Shown: positions 16,968-25,402 of the stretch, piece after piece
Layout: every line of letters starts with the position of its first letter
Position numbering within the stretch: position 1 is the first letter of the stretch
DNA from: CAVSQX01 sp963730225
GTDB lineage: Bacteria > Planctomycetota > Phycisphaerae > Tepidisphaerales > Tepidisphaeraceae
Assembly: GCA_963730225.1 (NCBI GenBank)
Contig: CAVSQX010000004.1
Location: forward strand, 62,001 to 126,000
Length of the DNA: 64,000 nt
Direction: 5' to 3'
Notes under the pieces: generated by a model
What the model was told of the DNA's origin: nothing
What the model saw: the letters and a program-made list of their open reading frames with translations, nothing else
Database searches by the model: none
Position numbers and translations under genes: made by a program

Positions 16968-18534
16968 TGGTGGTCAGGCCCGGCAAACCGTTGCCGGAGG
17001 CATTGATGGAATTGACGTTTTCGAGAATTCCCGCGGCGGCGTTGAGCGTGATGGCGTTCCCGGAGGGCCCGATGTTGTTGCCCTGCATGTTCAGAGTGCC
17101 ACCGGTGAGGTTGATCGTCGAGGTCGACTTGGTGAAGAAAGATGAACCGCCGGGATTGGCGACGATGTCACCGTTCACAAGAAGCGCGGCGCCACCGACG
17201 TTGATGACACCGATGGAGGCCGTGTTCGCGGTCGCTTGAGTTCCACCACCGGCTGCGCCAAAGGTGATGGCTTGCGAGCCGGCGCCGGTGCCTGCGGTTA
17301 TTGTTCCAGTTCCGCCCGCGACGAGATTGAGAGTTCCAGTCGCATTCTCACTTCCCAGCCTGGCGACATTGATGGTTCCAACCGTGAGCGAGCCATTGGC
17401 AAAGTCGAGCACGCCGGTCGCCGGACCCGGGTCGTTCGCAGTAGGTCCGGTCCCGGCCTTGGCGGTGGCGATGTTAACTGTCGTGATCGTTCCATTGACT
17501 GTGCCCGCCGAGAAGTCGACGGTGCCGGAGGTTCCGGTTCCCGTCGAGCCGCCGGTTTCAAATGAATAGTCGGCAATATCCAGTGTTGTGACCGCACCCG
17601 AGCCGCTCGAACCGTTGAGCTGTAGCGTTGCACCGCTGCTCAGCAGCAGAGTGCCGAGGCCACCCTTGGTATTACCGCTGTTGCGGCCGGCGTTGGTTGT
17701 GATGGTATCAGCGTTGATCGTGTCCGTGCCGCTGACTTTCAAGCTGGCGCCGACCGTTGTGCTGAGCGTTCCCTCCGCGAAATTGTAGTCAATGGCGAGC
17801 TCGCTAGCGGTGAGAGTGCTCCCATTGCTGAGTGTCAAGGAACTCGTATCCGAGGCTGACGCCGTGGGGTTAAAGCTGACAAATACGTTGGAGCCTGATG
17901 AGCCAAGGCTGCCTCCATTGAGGATCACGGACGTGCCCGTGCTGGCTGCGCCGTTGTTTTCGATGATGGTGCTGCCGCTGTAGGTGTTCGCGCCTGAAAG
18001 TGTGAGCGTGCCTAGTCCCTTTATGATCAAGCCGGTAGCGGTCGAGCCTTGCAGGGCGTAGGAGCCGAACGACCCGACGATCGGCGCGATGGTGGCGCTG
18101 ACGCCGGTCGAGACGCTGATGATCGGACTGCTTCCGCTGAGCGTCAGCGTGTCGACGCCGTTGGAGGCGATGGTGTACGAGCCGCTGCCAGGCGCGTTGA
18201 ATGTGAGCCCGGCGGCAGTGACGGTGCCGGATGTGTCGTCGATGGTGACCGTTCCGGCAGCGCCGTTGGCATCGCCAAAAACCGCCGTGCTTACATCATC
18301 CCAGACGACATCCGATGTGCCATTGGACCAATCGGCCGTGAGCGTATCCCAAAAACCGCCGCCATCGGCCGGATGCGTCGGACTCAACCCACCCGAGTCC
18401 CAAGTCAGATTCGCCGCCCACGCGCTGGAAGCGATCGCCAGCGCCGCCGGCGCAGCCAGACAGCTCAAGGCGAACCGATATTTACGATTGAACTTGTTGG
18501 ACCGGCCCAACTGCCCTCGTTTGCTCTTCTCCAT
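16927..18534 (-). CDS. Giant beta-strand-repeat surface protein 2, N-terminal fragment with signal peptide
   Basis: The start is supported by GGAGG six bases upstream. The N-terminus is a long basic stretch (MEKSKRGQLGRSNKFNRKYR) then a hydrophobic core and an Ala-x-Ala cleavage site (ASSAWAANLTW), as in PEP-CTERM proteins. The first mature residues form a supermodule (NLTWDSGG...DWSNGTSDVVWDDVSTAVFGD), followed by beta-strand repeats. It begins 43 nt after the stop of the pilin-like gene on the same strand, so the two are probably co-transcribed. The frame breaks near 16956 and continues in the 12879-16967 fragment; the last ten or so codons of this frame are shadow. Confidence 0.85.
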   Translation of the reverse strand: MEKSKRGQLGRSNKFNRKYRFALSCLAAPAALAIASSAWAANLTWDSGGLSPTHPADGGGFWDTLTADWSNGTSDVVWDDVSTAVFGDANGAAGTVTIDDTSGTVTAAGLTFNAPGSGSYTIASNGVDTLTLSGSSPIISVSTGVSATIAPIVGSFGSYALQGSTATGLIIKGLGTLTLSGANTYSGSTIIENNGAASTGTSVILNGGSLGSSGSNVFVSFNPTASASDTSSLTLSNGSTLTASELAIDYNFAEGTLSTTVGASLKVSGTDTINADTITTNAGRNSGNTKGGLGTLLLSSGATLQLNGSSGSGAVTTLDIADYSFETGGSTGTGTSGTVDFSAGTVNGTITTVNIATAKAGTGPTANDPGPATGVLDFANGSLTVGTINVARLGSENATGTLNLVAGGTGTITAGTGAGSQAITFGAAGGGTQATANTASIGVINVGGAALLVNGDIVANPGGSSFFTKSTSTINLTGGTLNMQGNNIGPSGNAITLNAAAGILENVNSINASGNGLPGLTTIGTGADPHADGHQ

Positions 18535-18577
18535 TTTTGACCTCCGTAAGAACCAGTTTAAACTTGGAGCCCAGCCG

Positions 18578-19372
18578 CTACTGGGCGTCCAGATCTTTCC
18601 AAACGTTATCTTCGTCCGGATCGTACGTGTGAGAAAAACTCTGATTACAAAGATTCAAATCCTTCTGAAACGCGGTCGCCGCGACCCATTTGGCGCCGCC
18701 GTTGCCGTACAAAACGTTCACGCCCTTCTTGTGGCGGACGAGCAAGCTTTGGGGTGAAGAGACGTAGTCGGCAAGAATCGCCAGATTCTTGTATTGCGAC
18801 AGTTTTGGAAAGGTAATTTGTGTGCTGGGCGCGATCGGCTGGGGCCAGGAAGTCGCGCCGGTCCAGAAGACGGTATTCCCGTTGTAATCGATGGGCCGGG
18901 AGGCGTAGCCAACCCGCGAGTTGTAAGCTGGTGCCCAGGTCGTAAAGGCTGTCGTGTTCGGAAGGGGTGGCCAGGGATTTGTCGTGCTGTTGTAAGAATC
19001 GTCTGGATCCACGTCACCTGGGCAAAAAAAGGCCTGCGGCTCGGGAAGCAGATTCGTACCCCACAGGAGCCCGAACATGATCGGAACGCTCTGGCCGAGC
19101 CGCCAAACCATGTAATTCTCCTGATGGTAACCGGTGCTGGAGCCCCAGCAGCCGATCGGCACCGCGTCCTTGTAGATTTCGCTGTAATTCAGCATCGAAA
19201 TGTAGAGCTGCCGCTCGTTGCTCAGGCACGCCGTGCGATTGGCGGCGTCGCGCGCTTTAGTCAATGCGGGCAAAAGCATCGCTATCAGCAGCGCGATGAT
19301 GCCAATCACCACCAGCAATTCCACCAGCGTAAAACCCGAGCGACACCGTGCGCCGCGTGAAATCAAGAGCAT
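18578..19372 (-). CDS. Pseudopilin-like protein with N-terminal cleavage/methylation domain
   Basis: The N-terminus SGFTLVELLVVIGIIALLIAML is a type IV prepilin/type II secretion pseudopilin signal: cleavage after Gly, methylation of the new Phe, Glu at mature position 5, and a hydrophobic helix that anchors and assembles the protein. The C-terminal part has HKKGVNVLYGNGGAKWV, a variant of the H-x9-DG region of the planctomycete DUF1559 family. It has 264 residues, a usual size. GGAGG lies five bases before the ATG. It stands between the FecR-like gene and giant gene 2, and a promoter-like motif shared with the sigma gene lies 74 nt upstream. A role in surface export or assembly of the giant protein is inference. 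Confidence 0.85.
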   Translation of the reverse strand: MLLISRGARCRSGFTLVELLVVIGIIALLIAMLLPALTKARDAANRTACLSNERQLYISMLNYSEIYKDAVPIGCWGSSTGYHQENYMVWRLGQSVPIMFGLLWGTNLLPEPQAFFCPGDVDPDDSYNSTTNPWPPLPNTTAFTTWAPAYNSRVGYASRPIDYNGNTVFWTGATSWPQPIAPSTQITFPKLSQYKNLAILADYVSSPQSLLVRHKKGVNVLYGNGGAKWVAATAFQKDLNLCNQSFSHTYDPDEDNVWKDLDAQ

Positions 19373-19446
19373 TCAACCTCCGCTGCAAACTCGCCGCTCG
19401 GCCGTGCCGCCTCGACGTGAAAATTCGATTGCACAGCCTCATTTTT

Positions 19447-19473
19447 ACATGGCCGCCGCACCGAATTTTCCAC
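19447..19473 (-). promoter_or_regulatory. Putative ECF-sigma promoter in front of the pilin-like gene
   Basis: On the minus strand this reads GTGGAAAATTC, then 10 bases, then GGCCATGT. It matches the site at 21786-21812 at 21 of 27 positions with no gap, including the ends GT-GAAA and CGGCCATGT. It lies 74 nt before the ATG of the pilin-like gene. GAAA-type -35 boxes at fixed spacing from a -10 are usual for ECF sigma factors; assignment to the sigma gene at 21211-21735 is inferred from position. Confidence 0.5.
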
Positions 19474-19480
19474 AAAAAAA

Positions 19481-21211
19481 TCACTTTTGCCCGGCGAGTT
19501 GGAAAACCGGGTCGGCAAAGATGTTCCAGTCGAATTCGGTGTTGTTTTGATGGTCGACCGTGGCCAGCGTCAGAAAATGATCGGAATCGGTCAGGGGCAC
19601 ATCGACGGCGATGGCCCCGTCGAGACGGGTGAAATTGGGGCGGGAGAAACGAACCTTGCCGTCCACCAGCACCAAGGCGTCGGTATGGGGCTCCAGGGGC
19701 TTCTTGTCTCTCTGGTGTATGGCGGTATTGCCGACCAAAGCGTGGAACGAGGCCAGGGTTTTATCGAGGCAGAGACGTCGCACCGCGGAGAGATTCAACG
19801 TCACGGCGCTGGTGGCGTGAACGAGTAAAAAGCCGTGACCGGGACCGGCATAATCGACACCCGCGAGAACGGCGGTGAACACATCGGAAGAGGACCCGGG
19901 AAGCCAGGCGATGGGCAAGCCCGCGTGAATGCCACCGTAGGTTCGGCCAGAGGTGATGCCGAAATCATATTGATCGCCGGCGGAGTCGATTTTGGTCAAT
20001 CGCTGCGGAATGCAGGCGCCATCGACAACGGGAAGATCGACCTGATGATACTGGCCATCGCCCATGACGGTTCCGGCGGCAGGAAGCGTGCCGTAGACGC
20101 CGGTTTGCAAATCGATGCCTGCTCCGCGGCGATGGGTCGTTCCCACGCCGCCGGCGACCAGATCGACGACGTCCAGCGAAGTTGAATCGCTCTGAAGCTG
20201 AAGCACGAACCGCTGAGCCACCGCGCCGCGCGGGTCGATCGACACCTTCTGATCGGTCACCGACGCCGCCTTGCCCGCATGCAGAGTGACGGGAGCCACA
20301 GGATCCTGTGCCGCCTGCGCGGTGACCGTTCCTTTGAAAACGTCGACTTCAGTGCCCGACGGACGCACCTCAACGCCCAGTTGCGTGCCCAAATCGATCA
20401 GAGTGGATTGCGGTGTGTAAACGGCAAATCCGCGCCCACTGGCCGGCACGCTGGCGGCGAGTTTTCCCGCGGGCAAATCCACGGCATTTGGCTGGATCGT
20501 AATCTGAGCCGGCGCCTCCAGAATAACCGAGACGCCGCTGGAGAGCGTCAATTCCGCGAAACCCTGCGAAAGAGCCAGATGCGCATCAACGTCAAAACCA
20601 TCCCCGACGGCCGGCTCGGCCCCGATCCAGTGCGCGCCGATTTCATGTGTGAGAACCGCCGCATATTCCGGCTTAGGCGCTGGCTGCGTCGCCGGCAAAC
20701 CGTCAGCCAACCGCGAATGCGGCGAAGAAATCGGAATCGACGGCTCGCCCTGATGGGTCCGCACCGCCCAGAAAATGCCCACGGCCAGCAGCACGCACCC
20801 CGCCAGAAGGTATTTGCGAATCCGCCACAGCGTCGCCTCCGACATCTGCGGGTTTTCCTCCGGCATCCGCACGATGCGCGGCGGCGACGGCAACAATTCT
20901 TCTTCTTCCTCAACCGCCTTTGGATCCAGCTTGATCGCGCTGGTCACCAGCGCATCATCCATCGTTCGCTTGCCCGCCGGCTGTTCAACGTCCAGATCGG
21001 GTTCCACATCCGCCGGCCACGCCATCGCGGCAATCACACATTGCTGATGCACGTACGTGACATACAACTGTCTGACATCCTGGTGCTCGCGGACCAGTTC
21101 CTCCAGCCGCTTCGCCTGCGCCGGATCGATGCGGTCTTCCAGCAGGCAAATCGCCACGATCAATTCATGGGCTTCGGCCAGATAATCGGGTTGTTGATTT
21201 TCCGGACTCAT
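19481..21211 (-). CDS. FecR-like membrane protein with C-terminal NPCBM-type carbohydrate-binding domain
   Basis: The start ATG at 21211 overlaps the TGA stop of the sigma gene (TGATG), so I prefer it to the in-frame start at 21247. The cytoplasmic N-terminal part (about 125 residues) resembles planctomycete anti-sigma regions (DYLAEAHELIVAICLLEDRIDPAQAKRLEELV). One membrane helix follows (YLLAGCVLLAVGIFWAV), then a periplasmic FecR-type beta region (VILEAPAQITIQ, TPQSTLIDLGTQLGVEV, VDVFKGTV). The C-terminal third (GVDYAGPGHGFLLVHAT... HFLTLATVDHQNNTEFDWNIFADPVF) looks like an NPCBM carbohydrate-binding module. It likely senses an extracytoplasmic signal, perhaps a glycan, and controls the partner sigma factor; this is inference from family and context. 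Confidence 0.85.
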   Translation of the reverse strand: MSPENQQPDYLAEAHELIVAICLLEDRIDPAQAKRLEELVREHQDVRQLYVTYVHQQCVIAAMAWPADVEPDLDVEQPAGKRTMDDALVTSAIKLDPKAVEEEEELLPSPPRIVRMPEENPQMSEATLWRIRKYLLAGCVLLAVGIFWAVRTHQGEPSIPISSPHSRLADGLPATQPAPKPEYAAVLTHEIGAHWIGAEPAVGDGFDVDAHLALSQGFAELTLSSGVSVILEAPAQITIQPNAVDLPAGKLAASVPASGRGFAVYTPQSTLIDLGTQLGVEVRPSGTEVDVFKGTVTAQAAQDPVAPVTLHAGKAASVTDQKVSIDPRGAVAQRFVLQLQSDSTSLDVVDLVAGGVGTTHRRGAGIDLQTGVYGTLPAAGTVMGDGQYHQVDLPVVDGACIPQRLTKIDSAGDQYDFGITSGRTYGGIHAGLPIAWLPGSSSDVFTAVLAGVDYAGPGHGFLLVHATSAVTLNLSAVRRLCLDKTLASFHALVGNTAIHQRDKKPLEPHTDALVLVDGKVRFSRPNFTRLDGAIAVDVPLTDSDHFLTLATVDHQNNTEFDWNIFADPVFQLAGQK

Positions 21212-21735
21212 CAAGATCCCGTCGCCGAGAGCTTTCGTTCCACGCAATCAAACAGCGCTTTATGAACTCGGCTCAGAGCCTGGTAAATCGCCTTGGCGGT
21301 CGAACCCAGCGTCGAAGCGATTCGCTCCACCGGCTGGCCGCGCTGATACCGCAGATGCAGCATTTCACGCTGCTTTTCTTTCAGTTGAGAAATACAATTG
21401 TTCAGCAGCTCCTCGCGCTGGCTCAACTCATGTTCCAATTGAATCGATTGGGCGGCGATCAGCTCCAGGAACTCATCGCCAAACTGAATTTTGCTGCGTC
21501 CCTTCCGCTTGCGAAAGTCCTTGGCCGTTAGATGGATAATCTTGCATGACCAGGAGAAAAAGCTGGTCCCGGACTTGAACTGATCGAATTTTCGCCACAT
21601 GACCAGATTGGCTTCCTGGAGAACTTCCTCGGCGTCCGCCCAGTGGGGAATCAGCGAAAGCGCAAAGGCCCGCAGCCGCACCTGATGGCTTGTGAGCAGA
21701 TTGATGAATTCGCTGACGTTGGGTTGTTCGGCCAT
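21211..21735 (-). CDS. ECF sigma factor, Rhodopirellula/Verrucomicrobium type
   Basis: It has 174 residues with sigma region 2 (RLRAFALSLIPHWADAEEVLQEANLVMWRKFDQF... FFSWSCKIIHLTAKDFRKR), which binds core polymerase and the -10 element, and sigma region 4 (LKEKQREMLHLRYQRGQPVERIASTLGSTAKAIYQALSRVHKAL), a helix-turn-helix for the -35 element. This matches the short sigma-70 family common in planctomycetes and Verrucomicrobia. It is the first gene of an operon with the FecR-like gene. A promoter-like motif 50 nt upstream recurs before the pilin-like gene, which points to autoregulation. Confidence 0.92.
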   Translation of the reverse strand: MAEQPNVSEFINLLTSHQVRLRAFALSLIPHWADAEEVLQEANLVMWRKFDQFKSGTSFFSWSCKIIHLTAKDFRKRKGRSKIQFGDEFLELIAAQSIQLEHELSQREELLNNCISQLKEKQREMLHLRYQRGQPVERIASTLGSTAKAIYQALSRVHKALFDCVERKLSATGS

Positions 21736-21785
21736 GCTCGGTTGTGTCCGCCCGAATCATCCTCGCGCGGGCGCTCCTTCATTTA

Positions 21786-21812
21786 ACATGGCCGGCGCGA
21801 CGGAATTTCTAC
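21786..21812 (-). promoter_or_regulatory. Putative autoregulated ECF-sigma promoter
   Basis: On the minus strand this reads GTAGAAATTCC, then 10 bases, then GGCCATGT, followed by TAAA. It has the same length and layout as 19447-19473. Its downstream end is 50 nt before the ATG of the sigma gene, a plausible leader length. Confidence 0.5.
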
Positions 21813-21824
21813 AAAGATATGTCT

Positions 21825-23291
21825 TCAATGCCCCCTCAGCCGGAGAATGGTCGCGCTGCCCGCAGGCACGTTGAGTTGGAAAAGCCCCGGCTTCTCGGTC
21901 GGTATTTGCATCCATTTGCCGTTCCAAGTGCCGTCACTGGCAATTTTCCCGTTGCCCAGCGTGACTCCATCCACGGCCGACACATCGCCGCCGGCCGCGG
22001 TCAGCGAAATGGTCTGGCCGCGATCGAATGTTGAATCGGTGTGGACGGCGACGCTCGCGTCCTTCGCGCCCTGTCCATGCTCCTTGTTGATCAGCGTCAC
22101 AAAAAGCTCATCGCCACCTCCCAATACGGCGTAGGCGTCCAGATTCAGGTGAGACGAATTGGAAACGTCGATCGGCACGAATCCCCCATGACTTCCCAGA
22201 TCAAACGCTTTGATTCCGTATCCCAGCGGTCGAACCGAGAAGCCGTCGGGGGTTGAAAAAAAAGCCGTGTATTTCGACGGCTGAAGGCTGTTGCCCGCCG
22301 CCACGCGATCTCCCGTGTGAAAATTCACTCCGGCCGCTCCGTGCTGGGCCCACCAGTACATGAAATCCAGCCCCCACAAGGCCGAGGCAAACGTGTTGCT
22401 GACTTTCGCCGCTCCGCCGTTGAAATAATTGTTCACTTCCTCCAGGCGATACGGCAAGTCGGCGGCGACGGCCTGCGGCACAAATCCGTCGTACAGCTTT
22501 TGGTAGGCGCGGACAAAATCATCGCTGAGCATTCGATCGATGCCGATTTGCGGCGTCGGCACTTTCCCGCCGGCCCCGCCGGCGTAGAGATGCTCGGTAA
22601 CGAGGACCACGTGATATGATTTTCCAAAATCGGCAATGAATCGCCGGGCCCATTCGCCGTTGTTATGAACGCTGGGTCCGCAGAATTTCACGTCCGGCAC
22701 GGCCGCGATAATGGCGTCCGCAAATTTTTTCCAATCGTCACGATAGCTTTCATAGTGATATTTTTCCGTGGCCGCTCCCATGCGCTGCGTCGTCGGGCGC
22801 GTGTCGGTCTTTTCCACCGGATACGCGCTGGGTTCCTGCCCGATGGAAAAACAGTCCATTTGCGGCCCAAAATTATCCATGATGTATTTCGCCGTGGCCG
22901 CCGCCGACTGCGGATCGCCGTTGTGAAGTCGCAGACAATAAGTCACCTTCACATCGGCCGCCTTGGCAAAGGCGAAAAGATTCGTCAGGTCCGCCTCGCT
23001 CGGCAGCTTCCTCACATCGCGATCCGATGTGTTGCCGCCGATGCGCAGGCTCTTGATGCCCAGCGTATGAAAGAGATCGAGCAGCGGCCGATTGTCGGGC
23101 CGGAAATAGTAAACTCCGTTGTCGTTGGGCAATGCGAGGAAAACCTCAAAACTCAACCCGGAAAAATCGGGCGAAATGGTCGCGCCCGGCTGACTCGTAT
23201 TCACCGAAAGTGCGACCAGATTCTCCTCTGCGCCGGCGCGAGCGGACAACCCGCAGACCACTGCAAACATGAGTGCAAAAAATAGCTTCAC
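21825..23291 (-). CDS. Secreted GH79-like glycosidase (beta-glucuronidase/heparanase superfamily)
   Basis: The start is GTG at 23291 with GGAGG seven bases upstream. A signal peptide precedes the mature part (MKLFFALMFAVVCGLSARAGA). The (beta/alpha)8 domain begins with PDFSGLSFEV and carries LRIGGNTSD, CFSIGQEPSAY with the probable acid/base Glu153, and PYRLEEVNNYFNGG with the probable nucleophile Glu285; a small all-beta domain (LNLDAYAVLGGGDELFVTLINKE) closes the protein. This matches GH79 and relatives in clan GH-A, retaining enzymes acting on uronic-acid glycosides. The length of 488 residues fits. An operator-like TGCAATCGATTGA lies about 60 nt upstream, shared with the alginate-lyase-like gene and LacI regulator 1. 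The exact substrate is unknown. Confidence 0.75.
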   Translation of the reverse strand: MKLFFALMFAVVCGLSARAGAEENLVALSVNTSQPGATISPDFSGLSFEVFLALPNDNGVYYFRPDNRPLLDLFHTLGIKSLRIGGNTSDRDVRKLPSEADLTNLFAFAKAADVKVTYCLRLHNGDPQSAAATAKYIMDNFGPQMDCFSIGQEPSAYPVEKTDTRPTTQRMGAATEKYHYESYRDDWKKFADAIIAAVPDVKFCGPSVHNNGEWARRFIADFGKSYHVVLVTEHLYAGGAGGKVPTPQIGIDRMLSDDFVRAYQKLYDGFVPQAVAADLPYRLEEVNNYFNGGAAKVSNTFASALWGLDFMYWWAQHGAAGVNFHTGDRVAAGNSLQPSKYTAFFSTPDGFSVRPLGYGIKAFDLGSHGGFVPIDVSNSSHLNLDAYAVLGGGDELFVTLINKEHGQGAKDASVAVHTDSTFDRGQTISLTAAGGDVSAVDGVTLGNGKIASDGTWNGKWMQIPTEKPGLFQLNVPAGSATILRLRGH

Positions 23292-23312
23292 GATAATTCC
23301 TCCGCCGTCGAA

Positions 23313-23810
23313 TTGCCCGGACCGTACCGCAGATCGCGAAAAAAGCCAACATGCAATCGATTGACCGGATACCTTGCATTTTTCTCGCCCCGGGCCGATA
23401 CGGACGTACGCACGGAGATTCTCATCGCAGGCCGCAAAGCTCCAATTTTAAGAAAGCTGGCGATCGTCGCGGTCGCCATGGTGTCGTCGGTGGCGATGGC
23501 ACAGGCGCTGATGGGTCCGAAGCGCGATCTCATCGGCGAAATGGGCGTTGCCGCGCGAAAACACGCATGGAAGTCTGCCGTCGGCAACCACAGCATCGTG
23601 CATTACGATCTTATCACTGACCACGTGCGTGTTCCACCGGCCGCGCTCGCCGAGGATTCAGCCAGCGCAATCCCCACGTCCCCCGCGCAACATACGATTT
23701 CGATCCCGATTGGAAGTTCATCCGATCCGACGTCCCCGGCGCCGGTGCAGGTCACGTCCGTTCCCATCACGTTGATTTCGCAGCGTGTAACCAAACGGGA
23801 AATCGAGTAG
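23313..23810 (+). CDS. Small putative secreted protein, unknown function
   Basis: The frame is open from a TTG at 23313, but the first 40 codons overlap the upstream region and operator site of the divergent glycosidase and are Arg/Pro-rich, so the real start is probably later. The segment RKLAIVAVAMVSSVAMAQA (about 23445-23500) looks like a signal peptide. The ATG at 23478 would cut it, so an alternative start codon just before it is likely. The mature part is about 100 residues with DLIGEMGVAARKHAW and a Ser/Thr/Pro-rich C-terminus. I do not recognise a family. It precedes the DsbA-like gene by 51 nt. Confidence 0.4.
   Translation: MPGPYRRSRKKPTCNRLTGYLAFFSPRADTDVRTEILIAGRKAPILRKLAIVAVAMVSSVAMAQALMGPKRDLIGEMGVAARKHAWKSAVGNHSIVHYDLITDHVRVPPAALAEDSASAIPTSPAQHTISIPIGSSSDPTSPAPVQVTSVPITLISQRVTKREIE
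23352..23364. promoter_or_regulatory. Operator-like site upstream of the GH79-like gene
   Basis: TGCAATCGATTGA contains the perfect palindrome CAATCGATTG and differs at one base from the site at 35584-35596 (TGCAAACGATTGA). It lies about 60 nt before the GTG start of the glycosidase. A central CG between TGNAAN and NTTNCA halves is the usual layout of LacI-family operators. Assignment to LacI regulator 1 is inferred. Confidence 0.5.
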
Positions 23811-23861
23811 GCTGTCGGCGTCGCCGGACGCGGGAACGATCCGTGCGGAAGTGAGCCGAGC

Positions 23862-24428
23862 ATGTCCGAGGAATCGAACGACTCGACGAACACCGATGAT
23901 TGTGATCTGCACGTTCCGGTTTCGGAAACGGATCGTGCCTCGGGGCCCACCGATGCGCCGGTGACTCTGGTGGAATACGGAGATTACGAATGCCCCGATT
24001 GCTTCAACGCCGAGCCGATTGTTTCGCAGTTGCGATCGCGCCTGGGCGATCGGCTGCGCGTGGTGTTTCGGCATTTTCCGCAAAACTCAATTCATCCCCG
24101 CGCCAGCGTCGCTGCGGCTGCCGCCGAAGCTGCCGCAGCCCAGGGAAAATTCTGGGAAATGCACCGGGCCCTGTTTGCCCACCAACGCGAATTGCTCGAC
24201 ACGGATCTGGTTCATCTGGCGCTTCAGCTTGGTTTGGACATCTATCGCTTTCAGACCGCCCTGGAATCGCCCGCCGGCGCCAAACGCATCCGCGATGATT
24301 TCGACGGAGCGGTTCGCAGTTGCGTCAAGGGAACGCCCACGTTTTTCATCAACGGCCGACGCTATCGCGGCCCGGCCCAGGTGGAACCGATGTTGGCGGC
24401 TATCGAAGCTGCCGAACATCAACGGTGA
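23862..24428 (+). CDS. DsbA-family thioredoxin-fold oxidoreductase
   Basis: The protein has 188 residues. The thioredoxin fold starts with VTLVEYGDYECPDCFNAEP, with the redox motif CPDC in place of the usual CxxC variants, and continues through VVFRHFPQNSIHPRA and AAAAEAAAAQGKFWEMH, typical of the DsbA/Thioredoxin_4 group. The cis-proline loop is in GTPTFFINGRRYRG. There is no signal peptide, so it appears cytoplasmic, unlike classical DsbA. Thiol redox activity is supported by the motif; the partner is unknown. The next gene follows after 21 nt. Confidence 0.88.
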   Translation: MSEESNDSTNTDDCDLHVPVSETDRASGPTDAPVTLVEYGDYECPDCFNAEPIVSQLRSRLGDRLRVVFRHFPQNSIHPRASVAAAAAEAAAAQGKFWEMHRALFAHQRELLDTDLVHLALQLGLDIYRFQTALESPAGAKRIRDDFDGAVRSCVKGTPTFFINGRRYRGPAQVEPMLAAIEAAEHQR

Positions 24429-24449
24429 TGCGAAGGATACCATCGAGCC

Positions 24450-24980
24450 ATGTACCTTCGGTTGATCCATGATCTGTTTGACTCCTCGACGCTGCCGGGC
24501 GCGATCTTGTACGGCGTGCTGCTGATGATCGCGGCGTTTGTCGCGGCCAAGGTGGTGCGAGCCTGGAGCCGTCGTCTGGCGGCGCGCTCGGATCTCGGCG
24601 TCGATCAGACCGCGGTGAATTTTCTCGGACAATTTTTACAGTTGCTCTGCTTTCTGGTCGCGCTGATCGTCTTCGCCCACATCGTGCCGCCCTTGAACCA
24701 CATCGGCTCGGCCATGTTGGCCAGCGCCGGCGTCGTTTCTCTGGTGATCGGCCTGGCCGCTCAGAATACGCTGGGGCAACTCATCGCCGGGATTTCGCTG
24801 CTACTTTACCGGCCGTACGGAATCGGCGATGTGTTGACCCTCAGTGCCCCGACCGGAAAGGAGACAGCCCAGGTGAAAGAGTTCACGCTTGGATACACCA
24901 AGCTCCAGACGGAAGACGGCCGATGGATCATCGTCCCCAACAGCGTCATGGCAAACACCATCCTTGTCCGCCTGAAGTGA
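24450..24980 (+). CDS. Short MscS-family mechanosensitive channel
   Basis: It has 176 residues with three predicted membrane helices (LPGAILYGVLLMIAAFVAAKVV, LQLLCFLVALIVFAHIV, MLASAGVVSLVIGLAAQNTLG). The last one is the pore-lining helix typical of MscS (A/G-rich, ending AAQNTLGQLIAGISLLLYRPYGIGD). A beta domain follows with LGYTKLQTEDGRWIIVPNSVMANTILV, the conserved middle domain of MscS. The C-terminal alpha/beta cage domain is missing, so it is a minimal version of a family that usually has about 280 residues. It releases solutes under membrane tension in known members. Confidence 0.88.
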   Translation: MYLRLIHDLFDSSTLPGAILYGVLLMIAAFVAAKVVRAWSRRLAARSDLGVDQTAVNFLGQFLQLLCFLVALIVFAHIVPPLNHIGSAMLASAGVVSLVIGLAAQNTLGQLIAGISLLLYRPYGIGDVLTLSAPTGKETAQVKEFTLGYTKLQTEDGRWIIVPNSVMANTILVRLK

Positions 24981-25032
24981 CGGCGGCGATCCAAAGTTGC
25001 GTGCCGCAAGAAGCGGGCCCTATCATATTCTC

Positions 25033-25254
25033 ATGATGGATGTTGGCCGATTTCTGATGGCGGGCGGACTGGTCCTGGCTGTGGCCGGCGCAATCCTCTG
25101 GTCGCTTGGCCGCCTGGGTTTTCGCGGTTTGCCCGGCGATATCCAATTCCAGAGCCAACATATTCGAGTCTATTTTCCGATCGTTACGTGTGTCGTGCTA
25201 TCTCTTGCACTCACGGTCGTTCTCTGGGTATTGCAGTGGCTCAGGAATAAGTGA
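25033..25254 (+). CDS. DUF2905 family small membrane protein
   Basis: It has 73 residues from ATG at 25033 (an in-frame start at 24997 would add 12 residues lacking conservation). It has two membrane helices around the conserved centre GRLGFRGLPGDIQFQSQHIRVYFPI, the signature of DUF2905 (LPGDI...YFP). Function is unknown in the family. It sits 52 nt after the channel gene, so the two may share a transcript. Confidence 0.85.
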   Translation: MMDVGRFLMAGGLVLAVAGAILWSLGRLGFRGLPGDIQFQSQHIRVYFPIVTCVVLSLALTVVLWVLQWLRNK

Positions 25255-25402
25255 TTGCGACTCCATCGTTGCCGATACGGGCCCGCATCCTGAAAACCTC
25301 CGCTGGATTCGTTTCAGAGCGCAATTTCAGAAGCGATGAGATCGCTTTTGGGCCGTATCCCTGGCGCATGTGGCGACAAGGAACCGCCGCAAACTGCGGA
25401 CA

